Origin: Roseiarcus sp963764955
GTDB taxonomy: Bacteria; Pseudomonadota; Alphaproteobacteria; Rhizobiales; Beijerinckiaceae
Assembly: GCA_963764955.1 (NCBI GenBank)
Contig: CAVXVE010000052.1
Location: 1-64,000 of the forward strand
Length of the DNA stretch: 64,000 nucleotides
Direction: 5' to 3'
Part shown: positions 18,101 through 25,947 of the stretch, in pieces
How positions within the stretch are numbered: position 1 is the stretch's first letter
Layout of the letters: each line of letters begins with the position of its first letter
The notes under the pieces: model-generated
Databases searched by the model: none
What the model was told of the DNA's origin: nothing
Seen by the model: only the letters and a program-made list of their open reading frames with translations
Made by a program: the position numbers and the translations under genes

Positions 18101-18491
18101 CGAGGGTCGAGGCCTCGTCGAGACGCTTGTCGCGCCGCCGGTCGCCCGGCAAGAGCGCCAGCTTGAGGTCGCTCCGACGCGCCAGCGCGCCGAGTTCGTC
18201 GACGCCGTAACGCCAGTAATCCGCCCCGCCAAGCACACGCGCGACCACCAGCTTGGCGCGCGCGCATACGTTCTCCAGATAGAGGTCGACCGAGAACGGA
18301 TGGCGCAACGCCGCGAGCGAAGCGATCCTTAAACTCGGCTTCGGCTCGGGGAAAGCGTCATAGGCGCGCGCGAGCGCGTTGAGGTCGCTGTCGGAGAAAG
18401 AGAGGAACACGATATCCGCCGGCGTCTGGTCGAGGTCAACCGCTTCGACCGTCTCGTCGAGCGTCCTCATTTCGATCCGGGGGACGTGCAT
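15147..18491 (-). CDS. cobN: Cobaltochelatase subunit CobN
   Basis: Large subunit of the ATP-dependent cobalt chelatase, which inserts Co2+ into hydrogenobyrinic acid a,c-diamide with CobS and CobT. 1114 residues, within the family range. The conserved core is clear: YHNLNLPPRHAYVAFYFWL, QLGAHGTLEWLPGKAVALSE, then GRNIYAIDPRSAPTRNAWEIG and VLDLWGSATMRTGGDDLAQAL. cobS and cobT are not in this window and must lie elsewhere. It overlaps cobG by 4 bases and follows cobW by 11 bases, downstream of the B12 riboswitch. Confidence 0.95.
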   Translation of the reverse strand: MHVPRIEMRTLDETVEAVDLDQTPADIVFLSFSDSDLNALARAYDAFPEPKPSLRIASLAALRHPFSVDLYLENVCARAKLVVARVLGGADYWRYGVDELGALARRSDLKLALLPGDRRRDKRLDEASTLESGATERLWRYFDEGGPDNMAACLAVLASEIGGAAAASPPVSVSAFGRFEGASFEAGPEAARALIVFYRSIYLADDLEPIETLARALRDKGLAVTSVFVTSLKDDAALESLRAFLKGRRFDVVLNATAFSARLDAEEGTALDTLDAPVLQVVLAGTGLDVWRASQRGLGPSDLAMHVALPEIDGRILTRAISFKTASARDTRTEFSAVAHRPLADRVDFAAELARRWAALRRMAPWDKRLACVLPDYPARGGRTGYAVGLDTPASAVAICKTLRAAGYDVACDTDASSLIAALERGPLEATLTLAEYEAELAAAPADFQQSLLAAWGEPAHDRDLFDGAFRLRLVRLGKLIAAVQPDRGDASSRKGDYHNLNLPPRHAYVAFYFWLTRKEKVDAIVQLGAHGTLEWLPGKAVALSETCAPEVLLGPTPVVYPFIVNNPGEAAQAKRRIGAVAIGHLTPPLIAAGSYGSALELEGLFDEFAEAQALDPRRARAIAPLILERGRETGLLKECAADDKPPEEALVALDAWLCDLKEMRVGDGLHVFGQSPDSADGFAGLELDPAARDTLSARVAASGAAESLGLLRALGGRFVPPGPAGAPARGRLDVLPTGRNIYAIDPRSAPTRNAWEIGRRTAEEIVKRYAQDHGEWPKRIVLDLWGSATMRTGGDDLAQALALIGCRPTWDAASTRVSGFEVLPLAMLGRSRVDVTLRISGLFRDVFPAQIALFSAAVRAVAALEESVDDNPLASLQGASLARIFGAAPGAYGVGLGARIARGDWAERSQLAETYLAATSHAYDGEGEAREAAGEFRTRVAGAEAFVHAQDLPGQDALDADAVAEHEGGFAAAAAEVGANPTLYHLDTTTAHAPKIRTLAQEIARSLRGRAANPRWISGQMRHGHRGGAEIAQSLDNLYCFAALTDAVESPQFDLIFDATLGDEAVRAFLVRANPQAASHMAGVFEDAARRGFWLSRRNSSARILASVLEGAP

Positions 18492-18502
18492 GGCCGGAAA
18501 GC

Positions 18503-19532
18503 TCAGCCGCCGAGCGCCACGGCGACGGCCTCACGGTCGACGCCCCTCTGGGCGATCACGACCAGGCGGCTCAGGCGCGGCTCATTTACGCTCCACGGTC
18601 GGTCGAAGTCGCGCCGGAAGCGCGAACCTACGCCCTGCACCAGCATCCGCATAGGTTTGCCGATAACCTCGACAAACCCCTTGACGCGCAGGATGTCGTT
18701 GGCGCGCGTCGCTGCAACCAGTCGATCGATCAGCGCATCCGGGATCGCGAACCGCAGGGATGGTCACGACGAACGTGTCGAAATCGTCGTGATCGTGCTC
18801 GCCTTCGGCGTCATGGTGCGAGGGACGCGCGCTCAAATCGTCCTCCGCCGCCGCGCCAATCCCAAGCAGGACGTCGGCGCCGATCGCGCCCTCGCGCGCG
18901 GGCGCTATCTTGACGGCTCGCGGCACGGCGCCTGCGATCTGCGCCTTCAGCGCCTCAAGCTGGCCCTTGTCGACGAGATCGACCTTGTTGAGCACGACGA
19001 GATCGGCGCTCATGAGCTGATCCTCATAGACCTCCTCGAGCGGATTGTCGTGGTCGAGCGACGGATCGGCCGCGCGCTGCTCGGCGATACGCGCAGGATC
19101 GTCGGCGAAACGGCCCTCGGCGACCGCGGCGGCGTCCACCACTGCGACGACCCCGTCGACCGTGAGCCTGTGCGCAGGTCCGGCCAGTCGAAGGCTTTGA
19201 TGAGCGGCTTGGGCAAGGCGAGCCCTGAGGTTTCGACCACGATATGATCCGGCTTCGGCTCGCGCGCGAGCAGCGCCGTGATCGCGGGCGCGAAATCGTC
19301 GGCCACGGTGCAGCAGATGCAGCCATTGGCAAGTTCGATGATCGCGCCTTCGGGGCAGGCCGCGTCGGCGCAGCTGCCTGACGAGATCGCCATCGACTCC
19401 GACGTCGCCGAATTCGTTGATGATGAGAGCGAGGCGCCGCCCACCGGCATTGGCCAGAAGATGGCGGATCAGCGTCGTCTTGCCGGCGCCGAGAAAGCCG
19501 GTGACGATGGTGACGGGTGTCTTGGCAAGCAT
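18503..19532 (-). CDS. cobW: CobW-type GTPase metallochaperone (three frameshifts)
   Basis: G3E-family GTPase thought to deliver cobalt to the chelatase. Visible parts in order: P-loop VTGFLGAGKTTLIRHLL, IINEFGDVGVDGDL, IIELANGCICCTVADDF with the CxCC metal site, VVETSGLALPKPL, VLNKVDLVDKGQLEALK, a His/Asp-rich loop (HHDAEGEHDHDD), and the C-terminal CobW domain ending in DREAVAVALGG. These pieces lie in different frames, joining near 19375 (one extra base), 19190 (one missing) and 18755 (one extra). All family elements survive, so sequencing error is likelier than decay, but three indels in 1 kb is the highest density in the window. The start at 19532 gives MLAKTPVTIVTG. Confidence 0.85.
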
Positions 19533-19545
19533 GGAGTGCTGATCC

Positions 19546-19929
19546 TTAAGCAGGCGCCATTCCAGCGGACGCAAGCGGCGGCGTCCGCGATACGACGCCC
19601 CTGCGAAACGAGAGCGGCCGTTCCCGCCAGGGAACGATCCCCTCAGGCGAAGCCGCATAGCGGCGCGCGGCGTCGACAATGTCTTCGAGGTGCGTTTCGC
19701 GCTTAAGATCGCCGACGACGTAAGTCCACTTGCCAGGCGCCGCGAGCGCGACCGTGCACGGCCGCTTGCACACCGACAGGCATTCGACGGGCTTAAGCGC
19801 AATGTCGGGCTCGGCGGCGAGCCGCGCTTCGAGCGCTTCGAACATGCCCGGTCCCATCGGCCCCTCGTCCGACTTGCAGGTCACGCAGACGAGCAGGGTC
19901 GCGGCGGAGCGGCCGCTATCGGCGTTCAT
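19546..19929 (-). CDS. DUF1636 metal-binding protein of cobalamin clusters
   Basis: 127 residues with a thioredoxin-like ferredoxin arrangement of Cys: LLVCVTCKSDEG near the N-terminus and VECLSVCKRPCTVAL in the middle, as in DUF1636. The family is regularly found next to cobW and cobN and is presumed to bind a metal or an Fe-S centre; its role is not known. It is the first gene behind the cobalamin riboswitch, 13 bases upstream of cobW, so it should be repressed by adenosylcobalamin with the rest of the operon. Confidence 0.85.
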   Translation of the reverse strand: MNADSGRSAATLLVCVTCKSDEGPMGPGMFEALEARLAAEPDIALKPVECLSVCKRPCTVALAAPGKWTYVVGDLKRETHLEDIVDAARRYAASPEGIVPWRERPLSFRRGVVSRTPPLASAGMAPA

Positions 19930-20044
19930 GGCCCAGTCAATCCAGCCGGGAGTAGAGGGGTCGCGGCGCCAAATTGGAAGTCTGTAGGGCTGTCATCAAC
20001 GCTCCTTGGCCGCCCCTCCGGCGGCCGCGCGGAATTCATCGGCG

Positions 20045-20225
20045 CACGGCAGGTCTCCTGGCTCGCGGCGTATCGCCGACGCCGCCTTCCCGGACCCGCA
20101 AAAGCCCAGTGGCGAAAAAGCGTCGGCACGCCGCTCACAGTCGCGGGGGCGGCCACGGATCGGCGTCAGGCGCCTACCGTGTTCCCTTTTCACCCTCGGT
20201 CGAGATCGAGGGACCGTGCTCGGGT
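20045..20225 (-). promoter_or_regulatory. Cobalamin riboswitch
   Basis: On the minus strand the sequence carries the conserved blocks of the adenosylcobalamin aptamer in order: AAAAGGGAACACGGT (complement of 20176-20190), GCCGCCCCCGCGACTGT near 20145-20160, GCCACTGG near 20105-20120, and the B12 box GAGCCAGGAGACCTGCCGT (complement near 20045-20065). It lies about 115 bases upstream of the DUF1636 gene and points at DUF1636-cobW-cobN-cobG-H-I-J. Binding of cobalamin is expected to reduce expression. Exact ends are estimated. Confidence 0.93.
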
Positions 20226-20320
20226 TTATGTCCCAGCTTCGAGAGGGGTTGTCAAATGGAGGTCAAAGCGCGCTCGCTTCGCCGCGAAGCCGCAAAACTG
20301 CGCGGCCCATGGTCAAACGT

Positions 20321-20731
20321 TTATGTCGGCGAGGATCCGAGCATCGAGAAAAGACCGGCCCGCACGTCAGCAGGCAGCTCTTCGAATGGTTTGGGGGGCG
20401 AACCTCGGGGCCCGAACCAAGTCCTGAGCTCCCACAACGCGGTGATCTTGGCTCCTGCAACGATCGAGTTCCGGGTCGGGACGCCGTTTTCCGCCTCCGC
20501 CAGACGACCATCCTCGCCAAACAGCGTTTCGGCGAATCGACGTTCCATTTCATGCTGCAGCACGGCGAGAGCGTCCGGGGCGGTCGCCCATGACGTGGCG
20601 GGCGGGGAGAAAACGCAATGTCTGGCGCTGATTCTCATCAGGCTCGACGCGCGCACGATCCCCGGCGCGCAAACGGCCACCGAGGCGACGCCTTGAAGAA
20701 ATTGTCGCCGCGCGACGATTAGCGAACTCAT
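20321..20731 (-). CDS. Hypothetical protein with twin-arginine-like leader
   Basis: 136 residues from an ATG with AGGAGAG just upstream. The N-terminus MSSLIVARRQFLQGVASVAV followed by CAPGIVRASSLM resembles twin-arginine leaders of small rhizobial and phage-like proteins (RRxFLxG, AP-IVRASSLM). The remainder (HEMERRFAETLFGEDG, FEELPADVRAGLFSMLG) matches no family I recognise. It lies upstream of the riboswitch on the same strand and could be a separate transcript. A short chance frame in GC-rich DNA cannot be excluded. Confidence 0.4.
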   Translation of the reverse strand: MSSLIVARRQFLQGVASVAVCAPGIVRASSLMRISARHCVFSPPATSWATAPDALAVLQHEMERRFAETLFGEDGRLAEAENGVPTRNSIVAGAKITALWELRTWFGPRGSPPKPFEELPADVRAGLFSMLGSSPT

Positions 20732-21016
20732 CTCTCCTGGTCCCTGGCCACGCGTCCAGTTGGTCCACCCAAGCACAAAATGTAACAGCGTGCTCACCCT
20801 TCGTGGACATCCCAAATCGGGGGAGTTCGGCTCGCGGACGCTGAGCCGCCACGTGCATCCTGTGGTTTGGCTCGGCGTCGCGTTCGCCCGATTTTGTAGG
20901 TTTCGACACGGCGTGATGGCGGCAGGACGGCAAGGTCGCGCCGACGCCTTGACGTGCGGCGGCTTCAATGCCGAACATCCCCTCTGGGCGCGGAATGTCT
21001 CGGACTGGGGGCTTCA

Positions 21017-22105
21017 ATGGAGCCGATCGTAGGCGCTCGGGCCGCGAAGCTGATCGCCGCGGCGATCGCGCTGCTCTTTCTTTGCGGCTGCGCCGGCCTC
21101 CACCTCGGGCAGGAGCCGGACCAAGTCATCCAGCGGACAGAAGGCGAGGATAATTACCTGCTGAGACAGAAGGCCGGGCCCGTCGCCGCGCGCGTCCTGC
21201 CCTACGCCCTGCTCGCCGAGCAATCCTACGATCCCGGGGTCTACTTGGCGCACCGAATCGCGCCGCGCACGAGCGCGTGCGACGATCCGAAGGACTGCGA
21301 CACGCAGGCCGACGACGAACGCGCGGCCCGCTGGCTCGATGAATGGCGGTACGTCTGGAGCTGCGACGGGCCGGACCAATGCGGGGTGCGGACGCCCGGG
21401 CAAGGCGAGCCCGTCGGGGGACTTGGGGTCCAGATTTGGGCGCGCAAGGGCCCCCACTGCCCGGAAGCGGTCATCGCCTTTCGTGGAACCGTCGGCGGCG
21501 ACAAGGGAGACTGGGAGTCCAACTTCCACTGGATCTTGCGCGCCTTTCCCATCTACGATCAGTACGACCAGGTTCGCGACCATATCCGCGACTTCATCGG
21601 ACATATCGAGCGCGACAAATGCTACCGTCTGGGCACGACGGAGATCATCGCCGTCGGCCATTCCCTGGGGGGCGGGCTGGCGCAGCTGGCGGCCTATTCT
21701 GATCAACGCATTCGTCGCGTCTACGCCTTCGATCCCTCGATGGTGACGGGATATTATTCCGTGGATCCGCCGCATCGGGATCGCAACGTGCGAGGATTGA
21801 GGATGGAGCGCGTGTACGAATTTGGTGAAGTCCTCGCCTACGGCCGGCTGATCATGCTGCGCTACATCCCCTTGTCGCCTTGCAATCCCCGGGTCGTGAG
21901 CGTCCGGTTCCGGGTCTTTCAGGGCGCTCCGATCGCACTGCACAGTCTGACCGATCTTGACAACGGCCTGCTCCGGGTCGCGAGAGGCTCCAAACCGGAG
22001 ACGTCGCTAATGGCGCTCGAGCGGTGCGGCGAGACGGCGCCGCTCGTCGCATCGCGCTGGCCCTCGCCTCGCCCGACAGGTCCCCAACCGACAGGTCCCC
22101 AATGA
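21017..22105 (+). CDS. Lipoprotein with class 3 lipase-like alpha/beta-hydrolase domain
   Basis: About 362 residues. The N-terminus is a lipoprotein signal (LIAAAIALLFLCGC; lipobox LCGC, acylated Cys25). The body contains AVIAFRGTVGG (oxyanion loop region of class 3 lipases) and AVGHSLGGGLAQLAAY with the nucleophile Ser, then YAFDPSMVTGYY with a likely acid residue. It ends in a PTGPQPTGPQ duplication. The substrate is unknown. ATG 21017 is preceded by a G-rich stretch. Its stop overlaps the cobO start by ATGA, so cobO translation may be coupled to it. That is an unexpected partner for a cobalamin gene. Confidence 0.75.
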   Translation: MEPIVGARAAKLIAAAIALLFLCGCAGLHLGQEPDQVIQRTEGEDNYLLRQKAGPVAARVLPYALLAEQSYDPGVYLAHRIAPRTSACDDPKDCDTQADDERAARWLDEWRYVWSCDGPDQCGVRTPGQGEPVGGLGVQIWARKGPHCPEAVIAFRGTVGGDKGDWESNFHWILRAFPIYDQYDQVRDHIRDFIGHIERDKCYRLGTTEIIAVGHSLGGGLAQLAAYSDQRIRRVYAFDPSMVTGYYSVDPPHRDRNVRGLRMERVYEFGEVLAYGRLIMLRYIPLSPCNPRVVSVRFRVFQGAPIALHSLTDLDNGLLRVARGSKPETSLMALERCGETAPLVASRWPSPRPTGPQPTGPQ

Positions 22106-22710
22106 GCCGCCCGGAAGACGATCGGCACAAAGCCAAAATGGCCAAACGCAAGGCTGTGCAGGACGCCGAGGTCGCCTCGAAGCCGATCCTCGAGAAAGGT
22201 CTCCTGGTCGTTCACACCGGCCCCGGCAAAGGCAAGTCGACCGCGGCGTTCGGGCTCGCCTTGCGCGCGCTCGGGCGAGGCCATCGCGTCGGCGTGGTGC
22301 AGTTCATCAAGGGCGCCTGGTCGACCGGCGAGCGCCTGGGCGTCGAGCGCTTCGGGACCCAGGTCGAGTGGCGCACGATGGGCGAGGGCTTCACCTGGGA
22401 GACGCAGGACCGCGCGCGCGACGTCGCGGCGGCGAGCGCGGCGTGGGCGGAGGCGAGGCGCATGATGGCCGATTCCTCGTTCCGCCTCATCGTGCTCGAC
22501 GAGCTCAACGTCGCGCTTCGCTACGATTACCTGCCGCTCGCTGACGTCGTCGCGACTCTTGCTCAGCGGCGCCCCGGCCTGCATGTCGTCGTCACCGGCC
22601 GCAACGCCAAGCCGGAGCTGATCGAGGCGGCCGATTGCGTGACCGAATTCGCGCTCGTCAAGCATCACTTCGCCGCCGGGGTGCGGGCGCAGGAAGGCGT
22701 CGAGTTTTGA
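22102..22710 (+). CDS. cobO: Cob(I)yrinic acid a,c-diamide adenosyltransferase
   Basis: BtuR/CobA-type ATP:corrinoid adenosyltransferase that adds the upper adenosyl ligand after cobalt insertion. The P-loop VHTGPGKGKSTAAFG (about residues 37-51) and the downstream RIGVVQFIKGAW-type block (here RVGVVQFIKGAWSTGE) are diagnostic, as are GEGFTWETQDRARD and LIVLDELNVALRY. 202 residues, full length. The start overlaps the upstream lipoprotein gene by ATGA, and the stop overlaps the cobQ TTG start, so the three are coupled. Confidence 0.95.
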   Translation: MSRPEDDRHKAKMAKRKAVQDAEVASKPILEKGLLVVHTGPGKGKSTAAFGLALRALGRGHRVGVVQFIKGAWSTGERLGVERFGTQVEWRTMGEGFTWETQDRARDVAAASAAWAEARRMMADSSFRLIVLDELNVALRYDYLPLADVVATLAQRRPGLHVVVTGRNAKPELIEAADCVTEFALVKHHFAAGVRAQEGVEF

Positions 22711-24161
22711 GCGCTCGCGCGCTCATGTTCCAGGGAACCGGCTCGGACGTCGGCAAGTCGCTGATCGTCGCCGGCCTTTGCCGCGCCTTCGCGCGGCGGG
22801 GGCTTCGCGTCCGCCCGTTCAAGCCGCAGAACATGTCGAACAACGCGGCGGTTACGGACGACGGCGGCGAGATCGGCCGCGCGCAAGCCCTGCAGGCGCG
22901 CGCCTGCGGCGTCCGGCCGAGCGTGCACATGAACCCTGTTCTCTTGAAGCCGCAGAGCGAGATTGGCGCGCAGGTCGTCGTTCAGGGCAAGATCGTCGGC
23001 AATGCGCGGGCGCGCGAATATCAGGCGCTGAAACCCAAGCTCATGAGCGCCGTGCTCGACAGCTACGCGCGCCTAAGCGCGGGCGGAGACCTCGTGCTCA
23101 TCGAGGGCGCGGGCAGCGCGGCGGAGATCAATCTGCGCGAAGGCGACATCGCCAATATGGGCTTCGCACGCGCAGCGAACTGCCCCGTGGCGCTGATCGG
23201 CGACATCGATCGCGGCGGCATATTCGCGCAAATACTCGGAACGCAGGTCGCGCTCGCGCCCGACGATGCGGCGATGGTCGTCGGCTTCGTCGTCAACAAG
23301 TTCCGCGGCGACGCGAACCTGTTCCTTAGCGGAATGGCCGCGCTGGAAGCGCATACGCGCTGGCGTGCCTTCGGCCTCCTGCCGTTCTTCGCCGAGGCGG
23401 CGCGCCTGCCGGCGGAGGATGCGTTCAGCCTCGGCGACAAGAAGGCGCGCGCTGACGGCGCCGTGACCATCGCCGTGCCGATGCTGGCGCGCATCGCCAA
23501 TTTCGACGATTTCGACCCGCTCAGCCTGGAGCCCTCCGTGCGGCTCGTCTTCGTGCGTCCTGGCGAGCCGCTGCCGATCGCCGATCTCGTCATCCTGCCC
23601 GGCAGCAAGGCGACGATCGCGGACCTGAAATTCTTTCGCTTGCAGGGCTGGGACATCGACCTCCTCGCTCATGCGCGTCGCGGCGGACGGATCCTCGGCG
23701 TTTGCGGCGGCTACCAGATGCTGGGCGAAAGCGTGTCCGACCCGAACGGCGTGGAGGGGCCGCCGGGCAAGCTCGAGGGCCTCAAGCTGCTTGACGTCGC
23801 CACGCAGCTGACTGGAGAGAAGACGCTGCGGCAGGTCGAAGGCGAGAGCCTTGCGAATGGCGCGCCCTTCCATGGCTATGAGATGCATGTCGGCGAGACG
23901 AAAGGCCCGGACTGCGCGCGACCCCTCTTTCGCTTCGCTGACGGACGGCTCGACGGCGCGATCTCGGCGGATGGCCGCGTCGCGGGCGCCTATGTGCATG
24001 GTCTCTTCGCCGACGACCGCCAGCGCGCAGCGTGGCTCGGCTCGCTCGGAACGGTCAGCGACCTCGACTACGAGGCGACGATCGAGCGGACGCTCGACAG
24101 GCTCGCCGACCATTGCGAGGCGCATCTCGGTTGCGACGCGCTGCTGGCGGCGGCGCGCTAG
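22707..24161 (+). CDS. cobQ: Cobyric acid synthase (glutamine-hydrolysing)
   Basis: Amidates the b, d, e and g carboxylates of adenosylcobyrinic acid a,c-diamide. N-terminal synthetase domain with MFQGTGSDVGKSLIVAGLCR, FKPQNMSNNAAVTDDGGEIG and VLIEGAGSAAEINL. C-terminal glutaminase domain with the Cys nucleophile in ILGVCGGYQMLGE and the His in GAYVHGLFADD. The start is taken as the TTG at 22707, which overlaps the cobO stop (TTGA) and has AGGA 13 bases upstream; ATG 22725 is the alternative and would lose six residues. About 484 residues, full length. Confidence 0.95.
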   Translation: MSARALMFQGTGSDVGKSLIVAGLCRAFARRGLRVRPFKPQNMSNNAAVTDDGGEIGRAQALQARACGVRPSVHMNPVLLKPQSEIGAQVVVQGKIVGNARAREYQALKPKLMSAVLDSYARLSAGGDLVLIEGAGSAAEINLREGDIANMGFARAANCPVALIGDIDRGGIFAQILGTQVALAPDDAAMVVGFVVNKFRGDANLFLSGMAALEAHTRWRAFGLLPFFAEAARLPAEDAFSLGDKKARADGAVTIAVPMLARIANFDDFDPLSLEPSVRLVFVRPGEPLPIADLVILPGSKATIADLKFFRLQGWDIDLLAHARRGGRILGVCGGYQMLGESVSDPNGVEGPPGKLEGLKLLDVATQLTGEKTLRQVEGESLANGAPFHGYEMHVGETKGPDCARPLFRFADGRLDGAISADGRVAGAYVHGLFADDRQRAAWLGSLGTVSDLDYEATIERTLDRLADHCEAHLGCDALLAAAR

Positions 24162-24200
24162 GTTCCGCTGCAACCAGGGCGCGAGGCCTCCGACGGGCAG

Positions 24201-24280
24201 ACGCAAATAAACGCCCATAAACGCCAGTAAGCGCGCATAAGCGCTAGTAAAATGACTCCAATTTACTAGCGTTTATTTTT
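24201..24280 (+). repeat. 10-bp direct repeat array with adjacent inverted copy
   Basis: Five head-to-tail 10-base units at 24201-24250: ACGCAAATAA, ACGCCCATAA, ACGCCAGTAA, GCGCGCATAA, GCGCTAGTAA (consensus RCGCNNRTAA). An inverted copy follows at 24261-24280. The perfect 10-bp arms CGCTAGTAAA (24242-24251) and TTTACTAGCG (24262-24271) can form a hairpin with a 10-base loop. It sits between the ends of cobQ and the convergent small exported gene. The same unit in the opposite orientation opens this window (1-39). Spacing of one helical turn suggests a binding array; a terminator role for the hairpin is also possible. Confidence 0.7.
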
Positions 24281-24522
24281 CCGAATCGGGACTTTTCAAT
24301 GGGTTGGGCCCGATTGGAGTAAAAAAATTTCTCCTCCCTTCCCGTCTCGCGCGACGGTTGTGGTTGAGCCCGCTTGTCAAACAGCCGCGGGGCCTCCTTG
24401 TCCGGCTTTTGGACCGGGGGAGGAGATTCCGCAATCAAGAACATATAGCGGCAATTTCTGATTTTGTCAAGACAATTCCCGGGCTCTTCCGACCGGCGCC
24501 ATCGCGAACCCGCGCGAGCCTC
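24281..24522. other. Noncoding stretch after the repeat array
   Basis: AT-richer than the surroundings, with an octamer ATTGGAGT (24313-24320) that is the inverse of ACTCCAAT at 24255-24262 inside the repeat region. I see no convincing open frame, RNA gene or promoter. It separates cobQ from a convergent small exported protein gene. Confidence 0.5.
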
Positions 24523-24873
24523 TTAAGTTCCGCTGGCCTGATCCATGTGGTGATGTCCGTGCCTCGCGCGCCGCGTTGGCTCGGCGCTTTTCACCGGGGT
24601 GACGGTCGGCTCCTGCGTATCTCCACACTTCTCCTCCAGGACCTTCGTTTCCTTCGGGCCGCGCAAGGTCACATTCATGGTCTCTGTCCCGACCAGAAGC
24701 GCTCCAATGCTGGTCCACGATCGGTCCTGATTGCGCCTCCACTCCGCGCAACTGAGCGGAAGCGCCTTGCCATGGACCTCGACGGTGTCCGGCTTCGGCT
24801 GTTGAGCGTCTTGCGCCAGCGCAACGCTGATCATGGCGGTGGAAACGGAGAGGAGGACTGCAAGTCGAAGCAT
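24523..24873 (-). CDS. Small exported protein of unknown function
   Basis: 116 residues from the ATG at 24873 (MLRLAVLLSVSTAMISVAL), a typical cleaved signal peptide with a site near AQDA. The mature part contains ALPLSCAEWRRNQDRSWTSI and ends in a His cluster (RHGHHHMDQ), which might bind metal. I do not recognise the family. There are two Cys (in LPLSCAEW and EEKCGDT) that could pair in the periplasm. A longer upstream reading is Arg-rich and overlaps the cbiB stop, so the internal ATG is preferred. It lies 77 bases downstream of cbiB on the same strand. Confidence 0.6.
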   Translation of the reverse strand: MLRLAVLLSVSTAMISVALAQDAQQPKPDTVEVHGKALPLSCAEWRRNQDRSWTSIGALLVGTETMNVTLRGPKETKVLEEKCGDTQEPTVTPVKSAEPTRRARHGHHHMDQASGT

Positions 24874-24950
24874 CGGAATCGCCTCTAGCAAAAACGAGCG
24901 GGCGGATCGAAGCATTGGAATTTGGCGAAGTCGAGTCCGGCGCCGACCCG

Positions 24951-25947
24951 TCATCTCCTTCCGACACCGGTGCTTACCGCCGCCACAATAGCCAAGGCCG
25001 CCAGCGCCGCCATCTCGATGAGACAGGCCAGGCGATACAGCCGCAGCGCCCGGCGGATGTCGTCCGCGTCCGCCTCGCGCCGGCCGTTTCCCATGAAGGA
25101 ATCGTCGACCAGCGTCCGGCCATAGACCCGCGGCCCCGCCAGTTTGAGGCCGAGCGCGCCGGCCATCGCGGCCTCCGGCCAGCCGGCGTTGGGCGAGCGA
25201 TGACGCGCCGCGTCGCGCCCGACCGCCCGCGCCGCCTCGCGCGCCGAGGCGCCCGCGGTCAGCGCGGCGGCCAGAATGAGCCAGAGCGCGGCAAGCCGCG
25301 ACGCCGGCAGGTTGACGAGATCGTCGAGCCGCGCCGCCGCCCAGCCGAAGGCGCGGCGCCGGTCGTCCTTGTGGCCGATCATGCTGTCGGCGGTGTTGAT
25401 CGCCTTATAGAGCGCGCCGCCGACGAGGCCGCCGAGCGCGGTCCACAGAATCGGCGCGACGACGCCGTCGGAGAAATTCTCCGCCAGGCTCTCGATCGCC
25501 GCGCGCGCAACGCCCGGCCCGTCCAGCACATCCGGATTGCGGCCGACGATCTTCGCGACCGCTATGCGCCCCTCATCGAGGCCCGCATCGAGGCCGTCAG
25601 CGACCGCGCGCACATGCAGGCCAAGGCTGCGCTGCGCCGGCAGGCTCGCGGCGAGAACGGCAAGCGCCGCGAAGCCAAGCGCTCCCGACGGGAGAAGCGC
25701 GCGCGTCGCCAGCCATGCGATGAGCCCGATCGCGGCCAGATAGATGAGGAGCACGACGACGCCCATCGCCCGCCGGGCGGCGAAGCTCAAGCGCCGGCTG
25801 GTTGGCGAGCGCCTCCAGCCCGGCGAGCCAGCGGCCCATCCAAGTGACGGGATGGCCGATCGCGCGATAGAGAGGCGCCGGATAGCCGATCAGCGCCTCG
25901 ACGATCGTGGCGGCGAGCGCAAGCGGCAGCGAAAGCGAAAGCGACAT
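24951..25947 (-). CDS. cbiB: Adenosylcobinamide-phosphate synthase (one frameshift)
   Basis: Membrane enzyme joining adenosylcobyric acid to (R)-1-amino-2-propanol or its phosphate; called CobD in the Pseudomonas nomenclature. The N-terminal piece (LIGYPAPLYRAIGHPVTWMG) is in one frame. The rest is in another: AIESLAENFSDGVVAPILW, YKAINTADSMIGHKDDR, RHRSPNAGWPEAAMAGALG, all CbiB signatures. One extra G near 25797-25800 (ccggcg) explains the break. The ATG at 25947 shares its bases with the cobC ATG on the other strand (CATG), so the two genes start head to head with overlapping codons. Confidence 0.88.
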
